In this document: one piece after another, positions 1 through 10,749 of the stretch | Numbering within the stretch: the first letter of the stretch is position 1 | How the letters are laid out: each line of letters starts with the position of its first letter | Assembly (NCBI GenBank): GCA_026214975.1 | Contig: JAOBSW010000564.1 | Location: 19,591 to 83,590 of the forward strand | Length of the DNA stretch: 64,000 bases | Direction of reading: 5' to 3' | From: Gentiana macrophylla | Lineage: Eukaryota > Streptophyta > Magnoliopsida > Gentianales > Gentianaceae | Program-made: the position numbers and the translations under genes | Notes under the pieces: generated by a model | The model's input: the letters and a program-made list of their open reading frames with translations, nothing else | What the model was told of the DNA's origin: nothing | Databases searched by the model: none

Positions 1-1044
1 AAGGGTTTAGGTCAATTTCAATCGAGTTTCCATCGATTGAATGGCTCAAGAGGGTTTCTTTGTAATAAGGGGTCCTTTCAAAGAATTTTACATCCATAGA
101 ATTGTAAAATTTCTTTTCAATAGGGGAATAACACTTGTAACCTTTTTTGTCCTTTGCATAACCTAGGAAAATGCACTTGTGAGCTTTAGGATCAAGTTTA
201 CTTCTGTGTTGAGCATGGATATACACAAACACAGTACAACCAAAGATCTTTGGAGGCAACTGGGAAACAAGATGATGGCAGGAGTGTGTGGTCAGTAGGG
301 TTTGGAGTGGAGATTTGAAACCTAACACTCTGCTGGGAAGTCGGTTGATTAAATAAGTTGCAGTCAGTATAGCTTCACCCCACATATATTTAGGAACATG
401 TGTGGTGAACATGATTGATCTGGCCATTTCAGTAGTGCTGTTTTTCTCTCAAAGAACCCCATTCTGGCTTTGAGGTGTTTCCACACAACTCTTGATATGA
501 ACAATTCCTCTATCTCATCAAGAAGGTACTCGAGATAAGACTCATAGTATTCTAGAGCATTATCGTCTTTAAGATCTTGACCTTAGTATCAAATTGAGTG
601 GAGACCATATGATAAAATTCTTGAAAGATAGGCCAACTTCAGATTTGTCTTTCATTAAAAAAACCCAAGTGTTCTGGTATGATCATCAATAAAGGTGACA
701 AACCACCTTTTCCTGTTATACTTTTCACCCTAGAGGTCCCCACACATTTGTGTATTAAGGTGAAGGGTGAGGAATGCAAATGAGGTAACTTAGCATACAC
801 ATGATTTTGTAAGTTTAGCAAATTGACAAATATCACATTGAAGGTCATTCAGATTACATCCTTTAAACAATTCAGGAGTTAAAGATTTTAAGTAACCAAA
901 ACTTGGATGTCCTAATCTATAATGCCATAACATGATATTGTCTAAAGTCTCGGGAGCAGTTTCTTGAGGCGATTCGTCTTGATCCTCTGTCTTCAGCGAG
1001 GTTGACCGAAACAATCCAGCGTAAGGTTTAGCCTTCCCAATCAC
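1..1044 (-). pseudogene. copia pol remnant: GAG-pre-integrase and integrase
   Basis: At 790-1044 the minus strand encodes the GAG-pre-integrase signature LWHYRLGHPSFGYLKSL followed by CxxCxxAK (CDICQFAKLTKS), the zinc-binding entry to copia integrase. At about 600-850 the integrase core can be followed as VKSITGKGG and IDDHTRT in shifting frames. At 1-250 the integrase C-terminal region reads LPPKIFGCTVFVYIH and KCIFLGYAKDKKGYKCY, a motif highly typical of plant copia elements. The reading frame changes several times and carries stops, so this is a decayed polyprotein with no expected activity. The reverse transcriptase that should follow is not on this strand within the window. Confidence 0.85.
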
Positions 1045-1439
1045 TTCCTCGTGAAGTAGGATCTGGAATGTGCACCGATTCTCCTTAAAAACAACAAATC
1101 CAATTCAAATCTTTAGTGAGTCTCTTGTGAGATATAAGATTGCGAGTCTAAGTTTGGAACAAATAGGACATCCTGTAGGCATATCTTATTAGTGAGTTTA
1201 ACATTTCCAACACCTTTGCACGAGAGATAGATCCATCAATGCCAGCTTTTAATGTTATGAATTTGGTGACAAGGCATATAGTTGGTTATAAGGTTTTATT
1301 ACAAATCATATGGGAGGATGCCCCGTAATCAACAATCCATGTTTCATTGCTAAGGAAGAGTAGAATTTACAGTATGAGTATGAGTAGCAACATCAAGAGA
1401 GTGACTACCTTCCTTTTGTTGATTCAGGAAGGCTTTGAA

Positions 1440-2387
1440 TGCAAAGAAAGCGAGCATTCATCTGGTTGTCATTCTCTCCTCACCGATGTGTCTGCGCTTG
1501 ACTTTCCTCGATAGGTTTTGAGGTTTTGAGGAGTTAGGCTTGCCATGGAGCTTCCAAGCAGATTGTCCTTGGTGTGATTTGTGCGTTTGCGGTGATCACG
1601 TAACGATTTTCGATTTTCTCAGTGAGGCTTCCTGTATGTCTCAAAGAACCTCGTGAGCCTTCCCGGCGGTCAGGCAAAGACCTTCAGTAGGGTTGTCGGT
1701 AGGGAATTTGAAGCATGACTTTTCTCCTACTTTCTTCATGTTTGACTTCAACAAACATGGATTTGAGATTTGGAAGAGGTTTGGTGGCAAGAATTCTTCC
1801 TCTAACATCATCAAGGTAGGATTCGATCCGGTGAGGAAACGAATACTCTCTTCTTTTCTATGATGTCTTTATAAAAAGAGACATCCTTGACATCATTCCA
1901 TGAGTGAGTTTCTAACATATCTAAGTGTTGCCAAGCCTTAGATAGTTGATTGAAATATTGAGTTCTGAGACATATCCCTTGCACTGCAAGTTTGAATCTG
2001 AGCTTTAGTTCATATACCTCGGATGTATTATCCTTCTTGAGTAAAGATCTACGGCATTATCCTGCATTTCTTTGGCGATTATCATACATCATAAAGTTTT
2101 CACTTATCTCTTTTGTCATTGACCTCGTGAGGATGGTCATGAGTTGATTATTTGTTGTGTCCTATGCTTCAAAACCGGGTCGGCCAAAGAGTGTGGTTTT
2201 GTTCCGCATAAGTATCCCATCTTACTTTGTCCGAAAAATACATTTTCATAGACCTTGACCATAACAGATAGTTGTTACCATCAAGTCTATGGTTTGTATA
2301 AGAAGAGGAGTTGTCAAGATACTCCCGGTCGGTGAGGTTTCTTTGAGAGTCTCTTGAGGTTGAAGTAATGTCGGATGTGGAAGACAT
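1440..2387 (-). pseudogene. copia gag remnant
   Basis: The minus strand starts with Met at 2387, close downstream of the primer-binding site, as expected for gag. Within the first 60 residues it contains LDGNNYLLWSRSMKMYF, the conserved N-terminal core of plant copia gag proteins (UBN2/gag_3-type). After the stop near 2169 the homology continues in other frames. Near 1540-1620 a degenerate zinc knuckle is visible (NHTKDNC, then WKLHGKP after a one-base shift). The product would have been the capsid protein of the retrotransposon particle. Frameshifts make it non-functional. Confidence 0.8.
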
Positions 2388-2430
2388 TCTTGAAATATGA
2401 GTTTTCTAAATGGAAAAGTTAGAACACAAA

Positions 2431-2443
2431 TGTCTCGATACCA
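2431..2443 (-). other. copia primer-binding site
   Basis: Immediately inside the LTR end, the minus strand reads TGGTATCGAGACA. This resembles the usual plant retrotransposon primer-binding site complementary to initiator methionine tRNA (TGGTATCAGAGC), with a few changes. It fixes the direction of element A and the inner edge of its 5' LTR. Confidence 0.75.
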
Positions 2444-2811
2444 TGAAGAGAGTTTGAGAATGTGTTAACACAAGAGTAAACTTCAACTTAGTTTATTCAT
2501 TGATATGAAAGGTGTATAAATAGATACAATTGAGAGAGAGACTAGCTAGCTAGCTTGGGCAGTGCCACTTGAGTATGTAGATGTGGGCGGCAAGCATGCA
2601 AAAAGTAAAAGTAAAAGCTATGTCTATGACATAAAGTAAACTAGAGTTTGACATATTAATTGTTTATATGTATCACAATTAATATGTCTTTTACAAATAA
2701 ATAAAGTGTACAAATAATATAATACACGAAATAGAGATCTTTGAACATATCCTCGTGAGAGGCATAAAAGCACCTATTGAGGTCGCACCTCTTTGAGGTA
2801 ATATTTCCACA
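2444..2811 (-). repeat. 5' LTR of copia element A
   Basis: On the minus strand the repeat begins TGTGGAAATATTAC at 2811 and ends CTCTCTTCA at 2444. It is the reverse complement of the LTR at 4020-4400. The inner two thirds match closely, while the outer 90 bases have diverged strongly. A TATA-like CTATTTATACACC lies near 2510-2525. Confidence 0.85.
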
Positions 2812-2814
2812 TTT

Positions 2815-3972
2815 TCTAAATGGGGACCTTACTGAGGAGGTTTATATGACCATACCTCCTGGTTTTATCAATCCTCATACTCAAGGCAAGGTGTGCAAAC
2901 CGAGGAAATCTCTATATGGCTCAAGCAATCACCAAGGGCATGGTTTGGAAAATTAACAAGCTGTGGTCAAAGCTGCTGGATATCACCAATGCAATTCGAT
3001 CACACTATGTTCATCAAGACAACCAACCGAGAAGAGGTCTATTCTTATTGTCTACATGTGGATGATATCATCCTTTACTGGAGATGACCTCTTTGAGATC
3101 CAACACTTGAAAGAATTTTTGGCAAAGGTATTTCGAGGTTAAAGACTTGGGTTTACTTAAGTATTTTCTTGGCATGGAAGTAGCTAGAAACGACAAGGAA
3201 TCTCGGTCTCCCAAAGGAAATATGTACTGGACTGCTTTAAAAGAAAGCGGCATCTTTGGGGTGCAAACAGATCCCCAGAGTGACCCAGAGTCATACCTGC
3301 TACATGGTGACATTCTTTGTCGAAAAGAACAATATCAAAGGCTTGTAGGCAAACTCATATACCTTTCTCACACAAGACCCGATATTGCATATGGGGTCGA
3401 TCTGGTAAGTCAATTCATGCATTGCCCTCTTGAGCAACATTGGGATGCGATGAATAGGATCTTGAGGTATTTAAAATCCACTCTGGCCAAGGCCTCGCAC
3501 TTCACCAAGTCTCCCGATAGATCAATCAAGGTCTACACTGATGATCTTGATTGAAATTTGGATGTCACATTGACAGGAGGTCTACCACAGGCTATTGCTC
3601 ATATATATATGGGGAACTGGTTACTTGGAGGAGCAAGAAACAACCCTCGTGTCAAGAAGAAGCGATCAAGGTGAACTAAGGGCACTTGTACTTGGCATTT
3701 GTGAAGCTCTATGGCTAAAAAAAGTCTCGATCGAACTTCAAAGAATCAGTATCAAAGAACCTATCACACTCTGTTGTGATAATAATTCAAACCTTATGCA
3801 TGGCGAGAAGATCCATCCATCATGATAAAACCAAGCATGTGGACATTGTGAGACACTTTCGAAGGAGAAGATTGATGCCAAGATTATTCAACTCCAGTAT
3901 GTTCCTCAGCAGATCGAATCGTCGATATTCTTACCAAGGCTATTCCACCTCTTATGTTCAAGAGACTAAGTA
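2815..3972 (+). pseudogene. copia reverse transcriptase-RNase H remnant (element B)
   Basis: From 2825 the plus strand encodes [11 protein letters not shown] and [14 protein letters not shown], followed by CLHVDDIIL near 3050. These are the core motifs of copia reverse transcriptase, with the catalytic Asp pair in VDDI. At 3147-3554 it continues GLLKYFLGMEVAR, GKLIYLSHTRPDIAYGVDLV and RILRYLKSTLAK, then RNase H remnants (VYTDDLD, and KHVDIVRHF near 3835). At least four frame changes and several stops break the protein. The 5' LTR, gag and integrase that should precede it on this strand are missing. A polypurine stretch (GATTTGAGGG) and a 3' LTR follow. Confidence 0.87.
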
Positions 3973-4019
3973 GCAAAACTAGGTGCATCAACATATCTCT
4001 GACCGATTTGATTTGAGGG

Positions 4020-4400
4020 TGTGGAAATATTACTCAGCAGACTCGACTCTTTGAGGCTTCAACAGTACTCGGCAGGTGCTCACAGATTCACGAGCCTTAG
4101 GATTTTCGTGCATAATATTTTTTGTACACTTTATTTAATTATAAACGACATATTAATTGTGATACATATAAACAATTAATATGTCAAACTCTAGTTTACT
4201 TTATGTCATAGACACAATTAATATGTCATAGACATAGCTTTTACTTTTACTTTTGCATGCTTGCCCACATCTACATACTCAGTGGCCGCCCAAGCTAGTG
4301 CTAGTCTCTCTCAATTGTATCTATTTATACACCTCTCATATCAATGAATAAGATAAGTTGAAGTTTACTCTTGTGTTAACACATTCTCAAACTCTCTTCA
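4020..4400 (+). repeat. 3' LTR of copia element B
   Basis: The repeat starts TGTGGAAATATTACTC directly after a purine-rich tract and ends CTCTCTTCA at 4400, where LINE-derived sequence begins abruptly. It matches LTR A in inverted orientation. Relative to LTR A it holds a short internal duplication around 4208-4235, in which AATATGTCATAGACA is repeated. Confidence 0.85.
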
Positions 4401-5560
4401 GTGGTTAAATCCCAAATCTGTCGGCAATAATTCCTCATATCCATTCGAGCTATAAATATTTTTGAAATAATTAGCTGCTATCATTTTCAAATCAACCAGC
4501 AGAGAAAATTTGTTGCCTTGCTCATCAGTTAACTCCCATATAGTGTTTCTCTCTCGTCTAGAATTTGCTTTATGATGAAAAAAGATGTGTTTTTATCCAT
4601 TGAGGTCAGCCACTCAGATTTACCTCTAATTCTTCAATACTTTTCTTCTAAGAGAGAAACTTTCTCAATATCTTCCTTAATCGCCTTTTCTGTAAGCACA
4701 TCATAGTTAGGACTTGTAATTACATCATCGAGATCTTGTTACAAAGAATTCAGTTGTTTCGATAGCGATATGAATTTCCCACTTGCCCAGGTACGCATTG
4801 CATCTCTAATATACACCACATCTTTGTTAAGAGCATCTGAGTTATACACTTAGGATCGAAGAGTTTCACAAAGATAGAAAAACATTTTCGCACTCCTCAT
4901 CCTTTAACCAGAATGGATCAAATTTGGAGAGATTCTTCCACTTTTGTTTAGGCATAGTACCACCCTCATCCGTGACTAGCACATGGGAGTGATCCGAATG
5001 AAAAGTGGATAAGTGAAATACCTGACAACTTGGAAACAAAGTTTGCAAGCCCTCTGTCCAATCTTTCCCTGATAGTAGCATTGTGCGCTTTATTCCTCCA
5101 AGTGAAAGAAGATCCATGGTATCCAAAATCGAACAAATCGCAGCCATCAGTTGCCGATCAGAACTTACTCATAGCTGCATGCGAACGATCCTTTCCACCT
5201 ACTTTTTCGTGTAGATAAAAGATTTCATTGAAGTCTCCACCCACCAACCACGGGAGAGTATGTGTTTCGCTTAGCTTCTTCAATAGGTCCCAAGAGAATT
5301 GTCGTTGGGTGGCATCTGGATTCCCGTAAAATTTAGTGAACCTCTAGGATTGTATGCCTCTTTGGTCAACCCGTACATAAATATGTACAGGAGAAAAATT
5401 GTGAAGCGTTATTGTTACATCAGTGTTCCATAAGAGAGCAAGGCCACCACTCTTCCCTTTGGCCGGCACCGCAAAACAAGAGGAATAGCCCAATTGGATT
5501 CGGATATTGTCCATCTTCCTTTTAGTCGACTTAGTCTATGATAAAAAAAAGGATTTGAGG
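4401..5560 (-). pseudogene. L1-type LINE ORF2 remnant, endonuclease region
   Basis: On the minus strand, from about 5545 downward, the sequence encodes the N-terminal apurinic-type endonuclease of a plant L1 LINE. KSGGLALLWNTDVTI lies near 5450, PWLVGGDFNEIF near 5240 (the catalytic GDFNE motif), and FHSDHSHVLV near 4990 (the terminal SDH motif). The linker before the reverse transcriptase follows, with TSFFHHKANSRRERN and YFKNIYSS, and ends at 4401. There copia LTR B interrupts it. Frameshifts and stops show it is dead. The junction suggests that the copia element inserted into the LINE and that the LINE reverse transcriptase lies beyond the left edge of the window. Confidence 0.85.
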
Positions 5561-5828
5561 ATGGTGCTGTGAAACAAGGTTTTTTTAGGGCTTTTTTTGC
5601 AATACTCTTTCCGAGACCTCTGCAATTCCGAAGAATGATTTTTATGATGAAGAGGAGGAGAGCTGATAGAGCAGGAGAGGATTTGGATAACTTGAGAGAT
5701 AAACTCGTCGCCGGCGAGAGATCGGCCCCAGAAGAGGATGTTTGCCCTAATAAGGGATTGCCCTTGTAAACAAACAGTTTTTAAAAATAAAAATTGTGGC
5801 AAATATGTAAGATCACTTTCATCTCATG

Positions 5829-6098
5829 TACTACATGCGTCCCAAAATGAAAGTATGTTCAGATATTTTCACATATATTAAAAAATGATTATATGTCATT
5901 AATTTTAATAGTAAAAGTCTAGAATACCCTTGAACTTGTTAATGTAATAATACGTTGTAAAGTACTAGAATATATAATAAATTATGGGTAAAAAAAAAGA
6001 AAAATGTAATAAATACTTTATTGAATTTCTAAATATACTTATGTTATGGAGGAAATTTAAAAAGTTATGCAGATTTACATTTTGAGACAGACGTAGTA
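5829..6098. mobile_element. Stowaway/mariner-like MITE
   Basis: Imperfect terminal inverted repeats of about 21 bases bound this element. TACTACATGCGTCCCAAAAT opens it, and the complement of TACTACGTCTGTCTCAAAAT closes it. The interior is AT-rich, with no coding capacity. The 'tactnc...gtcccaaaat' ends are typical of plant Stowaway MITEs. Related sequence lies at 53.2 kb, and probable fragments lie at 46.2-46.6 and 61.1 kb. Confidence 0.75.
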
Positions 6099-6650
6099 AT
6101 TAATAATTATCAATCAACCGACAAAGTGTTTTAGTTTTGTTGAATTATTATTATTTTATATAAATTGTATAATTAAAATTAATCTATTATATTTTATGTG
6201 AATCAAATGAATCATTTTTCAATTTTATGGTAATATGTATGATTTAATTTCATTTTGCATGTCCATGTGAAGACATACAACATGTGTTTGGGGAGCTGAT
6301 GGGAACCCATGCCGGATTAAACCAACTCATCTTTCTATGATTTGTGACTTTATAAGAGGACACAATTTTATTAAAGCTACTACTTTGTCTATTGTTTAAG
6401 TAAAACGGTAGGTTCACTCCATTTTTAATCTCCTGATAAGACCGCTCATGAATTCAATGGCAAATTCAGAGATTATTTTAGCGGTACATAATTTCTTTTA
6501 GTGGTTATGGTTGCTCTTAGCCAGAATTGATTCCTACCTATCACAATTTTAGTTTTTAATTAGATATTGAGTCATTCATGGGGATAGACCGACTAAGCCA
6601 CGGCCTGACCCTCTAAAAATCGATAATTTAAGGACCTCAATTTTTAGGGA
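6099..6650. other. AT-rich intergenic DNA with a hAT-like end fragment
   Basis: No gene is visible. Bases 6577-6640 (GGGATAGACCGACTAAGCC, then CTAAAAATCG) resemble the outer ends of the small hAT-like elements at 21.55 and 35.31 kb, so a decayed hAT edge is likely here. Confidence 0.5.
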
Positions 6651-6921
6651 CAAGGGTCCAAAAGGACACAAAATAGACTTAATTAGGCAAATAGGACACT
6701 AATGAAACTTATTTGGTTATAAGGACACAAATTAGATAGATAGACCCAAATACCCTTAATGAAGAAAAAAAAGTAAAATAAAAGACAATAAAAAAAACTG
6801 GCGCATGTTTGGCACATCTTTTTAATTTTTTTTATTCATATTAGCGCTGAAAGTTCAGTAGTTTTTTTTTTTTATTTTATTTTTATTTTTTATTTTTTAT
6901 TTTTTAATTTAATTTTATTTT

Positions 6922-8023
6922 TACCGATGTATTGACCATCGCAATACAATGACCACCCTGATGCATTGACCCGATGCATTGACCATCCCGATGCATTGAC
7001 CACCGCGACGCACGACGCATTGACCACCGTGATGCATTGACCACCGCGACGCACGACGCATTGACCACCGTGATGCATTGACCACCGCGATACAATGACC
7101 ATCCCGATGCATTGACCACTGCGATACAATGACCATCCCGATGCATTGACCACACCGATGCATTGATCACCACGGTGCAGTGACCAACCCGATGCATTGA
7201 CCACCGCGATGCATTGATCACCACGGTGCAGTGACCAACCCGATGCATTGACCACCGCGATGCAGTGACCACCGCAATTCATTAACCTCTGCGATGCAGA
7301 AACACCGCAATACAGAGATATCACGATGAAGTGACACCGCGATGCAGAGACATCACGATGAAGTGACACCACGATGCGGAGACACAGCGATGCAGGGACA
7401 CCGTGATGCAGTGACACTGCATTGCAAATACACCGTGATGAAGTGAAACCGTGATGCAGAAACACCATGATGCAGAGACAGCGCGATGAAATGACAACGC
7501 GATGCAGAGACACCGTGATGTAGAGACACCGCGATGCAGAGACACCTCGATGCAATGACCATCCTCAATGCTCAGGATGCAGAGACATCACGATAGTATA
7601 ATATTTGATGATGCAGAGACACCGCGATGCAGAGACACCGTGATGTAGAGACACCGCGATACAGAGACACCTCGATACAGAGACACCGCGATGCAATGAC
7701 CACCCCCAATGCACATACACCGCGATGCAGAGACATCACGATGGTATAACATTTGACGATACAAAGACACCGCGAAGAAGTAGCACCGCGTTGTAGAGAC
7801 CACCGCGATGCACTGACAACCGCGATGCAGAGACACCGCGATGCAGAGACATCGCGATGAAGAGACACCGTGATGCAGTGACCATCGCGATGTGACACCG
7901 CGATGCAGTGACCACCCCCGATGTAGGATGCAGTGACCACCCCCGATGTAGAGACACCGCGATTAAGTGACACCGTGATGCACTAACAACCGCGATGCAG
8001 TGACACCGCAATGCATTGACCAC
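6922..8023. repeat. 15-bp-type minisatellite (GATGCA / GACACCGC array)
   Basis: About 1.1 kb of degenerate tandem repeats with a unit of roughly 15 bases. The left part is dominated by CCGATGCATTGACCAC and the right part by GCGATGCAGAGACACC. The unit length is a multiple of three, so all frames stay open and give long repetitive pseudo-ORFs on the minus strand (HRGVSASRC-like). These are not genes. The array drifts gradually in consensus from left to right, which suggests expansion by slippage or unequal exchange. Confidence 0.93.
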
Positions 8024-8024
8024 T

Positions 8025-8180
8025 ATTAACAAGTCGAGCTCGATCTTGTTATATTTTATTAAAAATTAAATGATTTCTAAGAAAATAATCGACCTTACGC
8101 GCCGAGTCGAGCTATATCGAGTACTTAGCGAGTCGAGTTCGATCTTGCCTTTTTATGGCTTCATCGAGCCCAAACTTTAT
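8025..8180. repeat. Dispersed repeat shared with the HD-ZIP intron insertion
   Basis: GTCGAGCTCGATCTTG, AAATGATTTCTAAGAAAA, and TATATCGAGTACTTA occur here and, in the same order and orientation, at 38417-38570. The repeat is therefore part of a mobile family. The copy at 38.2-38.6 kb is the more complete one. Confidence 0.75.
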
Positions 8181-8182
8181 CA

Positions 8183-8358
8183 ACATTTTATGCAGTGACA
8201 ATGTCAATCATATATGCGTGAATCAACAATTTATGCAGTGACATCGGTAATCAAATATGCAGTGACATCAACATTTTATGCAGTAACATCGGTAATCATA
8301 TATGCGTGACATCAACAATTTATGCAGTGACACCGGCAATCAAATATGCAGTGACATC
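8183..8358. repeat. Second minisatellite (TATGCAGTGACATC type)
   Basis: Repeats of about 30-45 bases built on TTTATGCAGTGACATC and GGTAATCA, present in five to six degenerate copies. The core GCAGTGACA also occurs in the larger array to the left, so the two arrays probably share an origin. Confidence 0.8.
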
Positions 8359-9040
8359 AATTCACAAATGATTGTAAATTTTGGATGTTAAAATACATGA
8401 GCATAATTATTCAAATCTTTCAAAATTCATTTTATCTTTCAAGTTCTCAATCTAAACAATCAATTGAATTCAAAAGAAACTATAAATTAAACAAAGTACC
8501 ACATAAAAATATTCACAACAAAGTACCACAACAAACTTTTTCACCATTGATTTTATTATAAAATATTATTTTATTATAATTCAACAAAAGGTAACCGAGT
8601 TCAACAAAAGCCTCAGATTTCTCATTTTTTGCTCAAGAATCATAGGCAAAGGGCTAAAAACTAATCAAAAAGCACCATAAACGCCACAGAATGTGAACAA
8701 ATCTATCCCCAAATAGCATAACAAAAATGTTTCAATGCTTTCACATACAACAAATTGACATTCTGCACTAACTTATAACCTAAATGCACATGAAAAGGAG
8801 GCGCTAAGTATCCAATAAAGAAATGAACTCGTAAATGTACCAATTGTAACATTAAAGAACCCATGTTCTAATCAATCAATATTATAATCATGATCAAACC
8901 AATCACATAAAAACAAAGATAATGATCACACCAAAGCATTTCCGATTAACAATGCCATTTTCTTCAATGATTTCTTCAACCAATTTCTTCACCTTCTCGG
9001 TTTACAACTCTAGCATTCAATCTCATAACAAGTCCCGAAA
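8359..9040. other. AT-rich stretch without a gene
   Basis: No supported coding, RNA or repeat feature is visible apart from poly-A/T runs. Confidence 0.6.
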
Positions 9041-9042
9041 TC

Positions 9043-10170
9043 TTAAATTGTTTCATCAAGATCCAGCTTGAGGCCATTCCATTCATAAAGCTTATCAGGA
9101 AGGAAAGCACTAAAACAAAGATTACAGAGCATATCGATTTTTCGGCATAACTCTAACACCATGTTCCATCCCAAATTGACAATCTTCTTTACATCATCAA
9201 CAGAGTACACCATATCAACAAGATTAAATAACATACCAGAAAAATCCTCTGATGACTTCATTAGTAAAAACTCGGTTTTGTTTGAACAAATTTGCCCAAG
9301 AAACATCATTTTCAGTCAATAAAACTTCATTAAGAACACTATCCTTAGAAGGTAAAAGCAGAGCGGTGTTCTTTAATGACCAAGATTTTTGACAAAGAGT
9401 TCAACCAAAAAGCATTTTTGAAGTTAAAGCAACAACATTAAAGTAGATTATCCCGAGGGTGGAGAACCACATCATCATGAATAACATTACCATTGTTCTA
9501 AAAAAAAAAAAGAATAACATTACCATCAACTATATTGCTAATTCTCCTAGCAGAATCCAAAACAGCTGCAATAGCAGGTAAACCACCAGAATCGGTCACA
9601 TCAGAATACTTCAAAAGTGTATCACTGATAGGAGGAAAATTCAATACCTTGGAAGGGAGAGGAGACGCTGCAACAACAGGTGTAGCAGCAGAATTGACTA
9701 CCAAGGAGTCTTTCTTTGAGGTCTGAACCGCAGAAACTAGCCATCCAGACTTCAATCTCATTGAAGAAGATTCAGTTTGCGCACCAATCTTCAAAGATAC
9801 AAAGGAACTTGAACTCTGAGAAGGAGAAACCGAGATTCCGGCAATGGGAATTTCAATACCGGCAAAAGAAGGAACCTTCTTAGCTGGGAGGACAATATCG
9901 GGGGAGCTATCATCAAAATCCGAAGAATGTGCAATGGGTAACTTGGGGTCCTTCCGATTTTTCTTACCGATGAAAGAAAATCAATAAAGAGATTGAACGA
10001 GCAAGCTGAAAATAAAAAGAGGGCTCAGAAGAAGGGAATTGCCGGACGGAAATTGCCAAAAGCCATTGCCGCCGGTGAGAGAAGCATCTCTCAGATCTCC
10101 ATCTTTGCTTGCTTGATGGAGGACATAAAGGATGCAAGAAGAAGGGGGCGGAGAAGAGGAAGGGGGCATC
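9043..10170 (-). pseudogene. Unrecognised coding remnant inside the composite transposon
   Basis: The minus strand has three coding-like blocks in one direction. At 10169-9981 there is a proline- and serine-rich start. At about 9960-9498 there is a Ser/Ala-rich segment containing LPIAHSSDFDDSSPDIVLP and LVVNSAATPVVAASPLP. At 9309-9043 there is a hydrophobic-acidic segment (DMVYSVDDVKKIVNLGW) ending in a stop. Poly-A and stop interruptions separate the blocks. The overall style resembles the N-terminal ORF of plant LINEs or a captured gene fragment, but no diagnostic motif is present and I assign no function. The nested LTR element is inserted right at its 5' side (target GCATC at 10166). Confidence 0.35.
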
Positions 10171-10749
10171 TGATGTGATTCTTACGAATCAAATCCTTTG
10201 TTTTGCCCAGGAAGAAATTGAAGGTAGTCAATACGAGCTACGATCCGCGCCTTTAGACCAAGACTACGGTTGGAGCGCCACAACGTAATGCTCACTTACG
10301 TTGATAAGTTCTCAAAGAGGCGATCCTCCAATCCAAGAGAACCTCACACACACAAGGTGCACAATTAAGACCTTCGCTTAATCAAATAATATTTCACTAA
10401 ATGTAGGTATATTGATGTCTTCTAAAAGAACAAGTAGAATGCCTTTATATAGGCTACAAAATAAGAGACAAATAACTTCCTAAGAATGTGGGACAAATTA
10501 CTTAGTAATTTTCGCCACTTTATTTCCTAGTGGGCCTAACTTGCAACTAATAAGCCCAAATGACATTTATTTGCTAAAAATAAACACTTAACCCAATATA
10601 CTAACATATGGGCAACTTTTGACACGGGCCTAAGGCCGTTTTATTCAATAAAACACCGAAACTAAAATAAACAAAATAAATCACTATGATTGTAATTTAA
10701 CCAAGCCCATCTTCATTGTCTTCAAATAATGCTTGGGTGGATCGCATCA
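10171..10749 (-). repeat. 3' LTR of the 3.0-kb element
   Basis: Direct repeat of 12594-13173. Differences are mostly single-base indels and a rearranged patch near 10605-10640. Reading on the minus strand it runs TGATGCGATCC to GATTCACATCA. Confidence 0.93.

Larger units (their letters stand above)
1..2811 (-). mobile_element. Ty1/copia element A, 5' half (LTR, gag, integrase)
   Basis: Read on the minus strand, the order is LTR (2811 to 2444), primer-binding site, gag, zinc knuckle, GAG-pre-integrase and integrase, running off the left edge. This is the 5' half of a copia retrotransposon. Every domain is broken by frameshifts and stops, so it is inactive. The LTR's outer end joins directly to the reverse transcriptase of a second copia segment that runs the other way on the plus strand. 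The rest of element A, if present, lies left of the window. Confidence 0.85.

Noticed and set aside
5536..5802. Overlapping frames just upstream of the LINE endonuclease
   Set aside because: Possibly LINE 5' leader, but no diagnostic motif was found beyond the endonuclease start near 5545.
6890..8032. Several long minus-strand frames of 70-220 residues (HRGVSASRC-like repeats)
   Set aside because: They are translations of a minisatellite whose unit is a multiple of three; all frames are open and none shows protein-like constraint.
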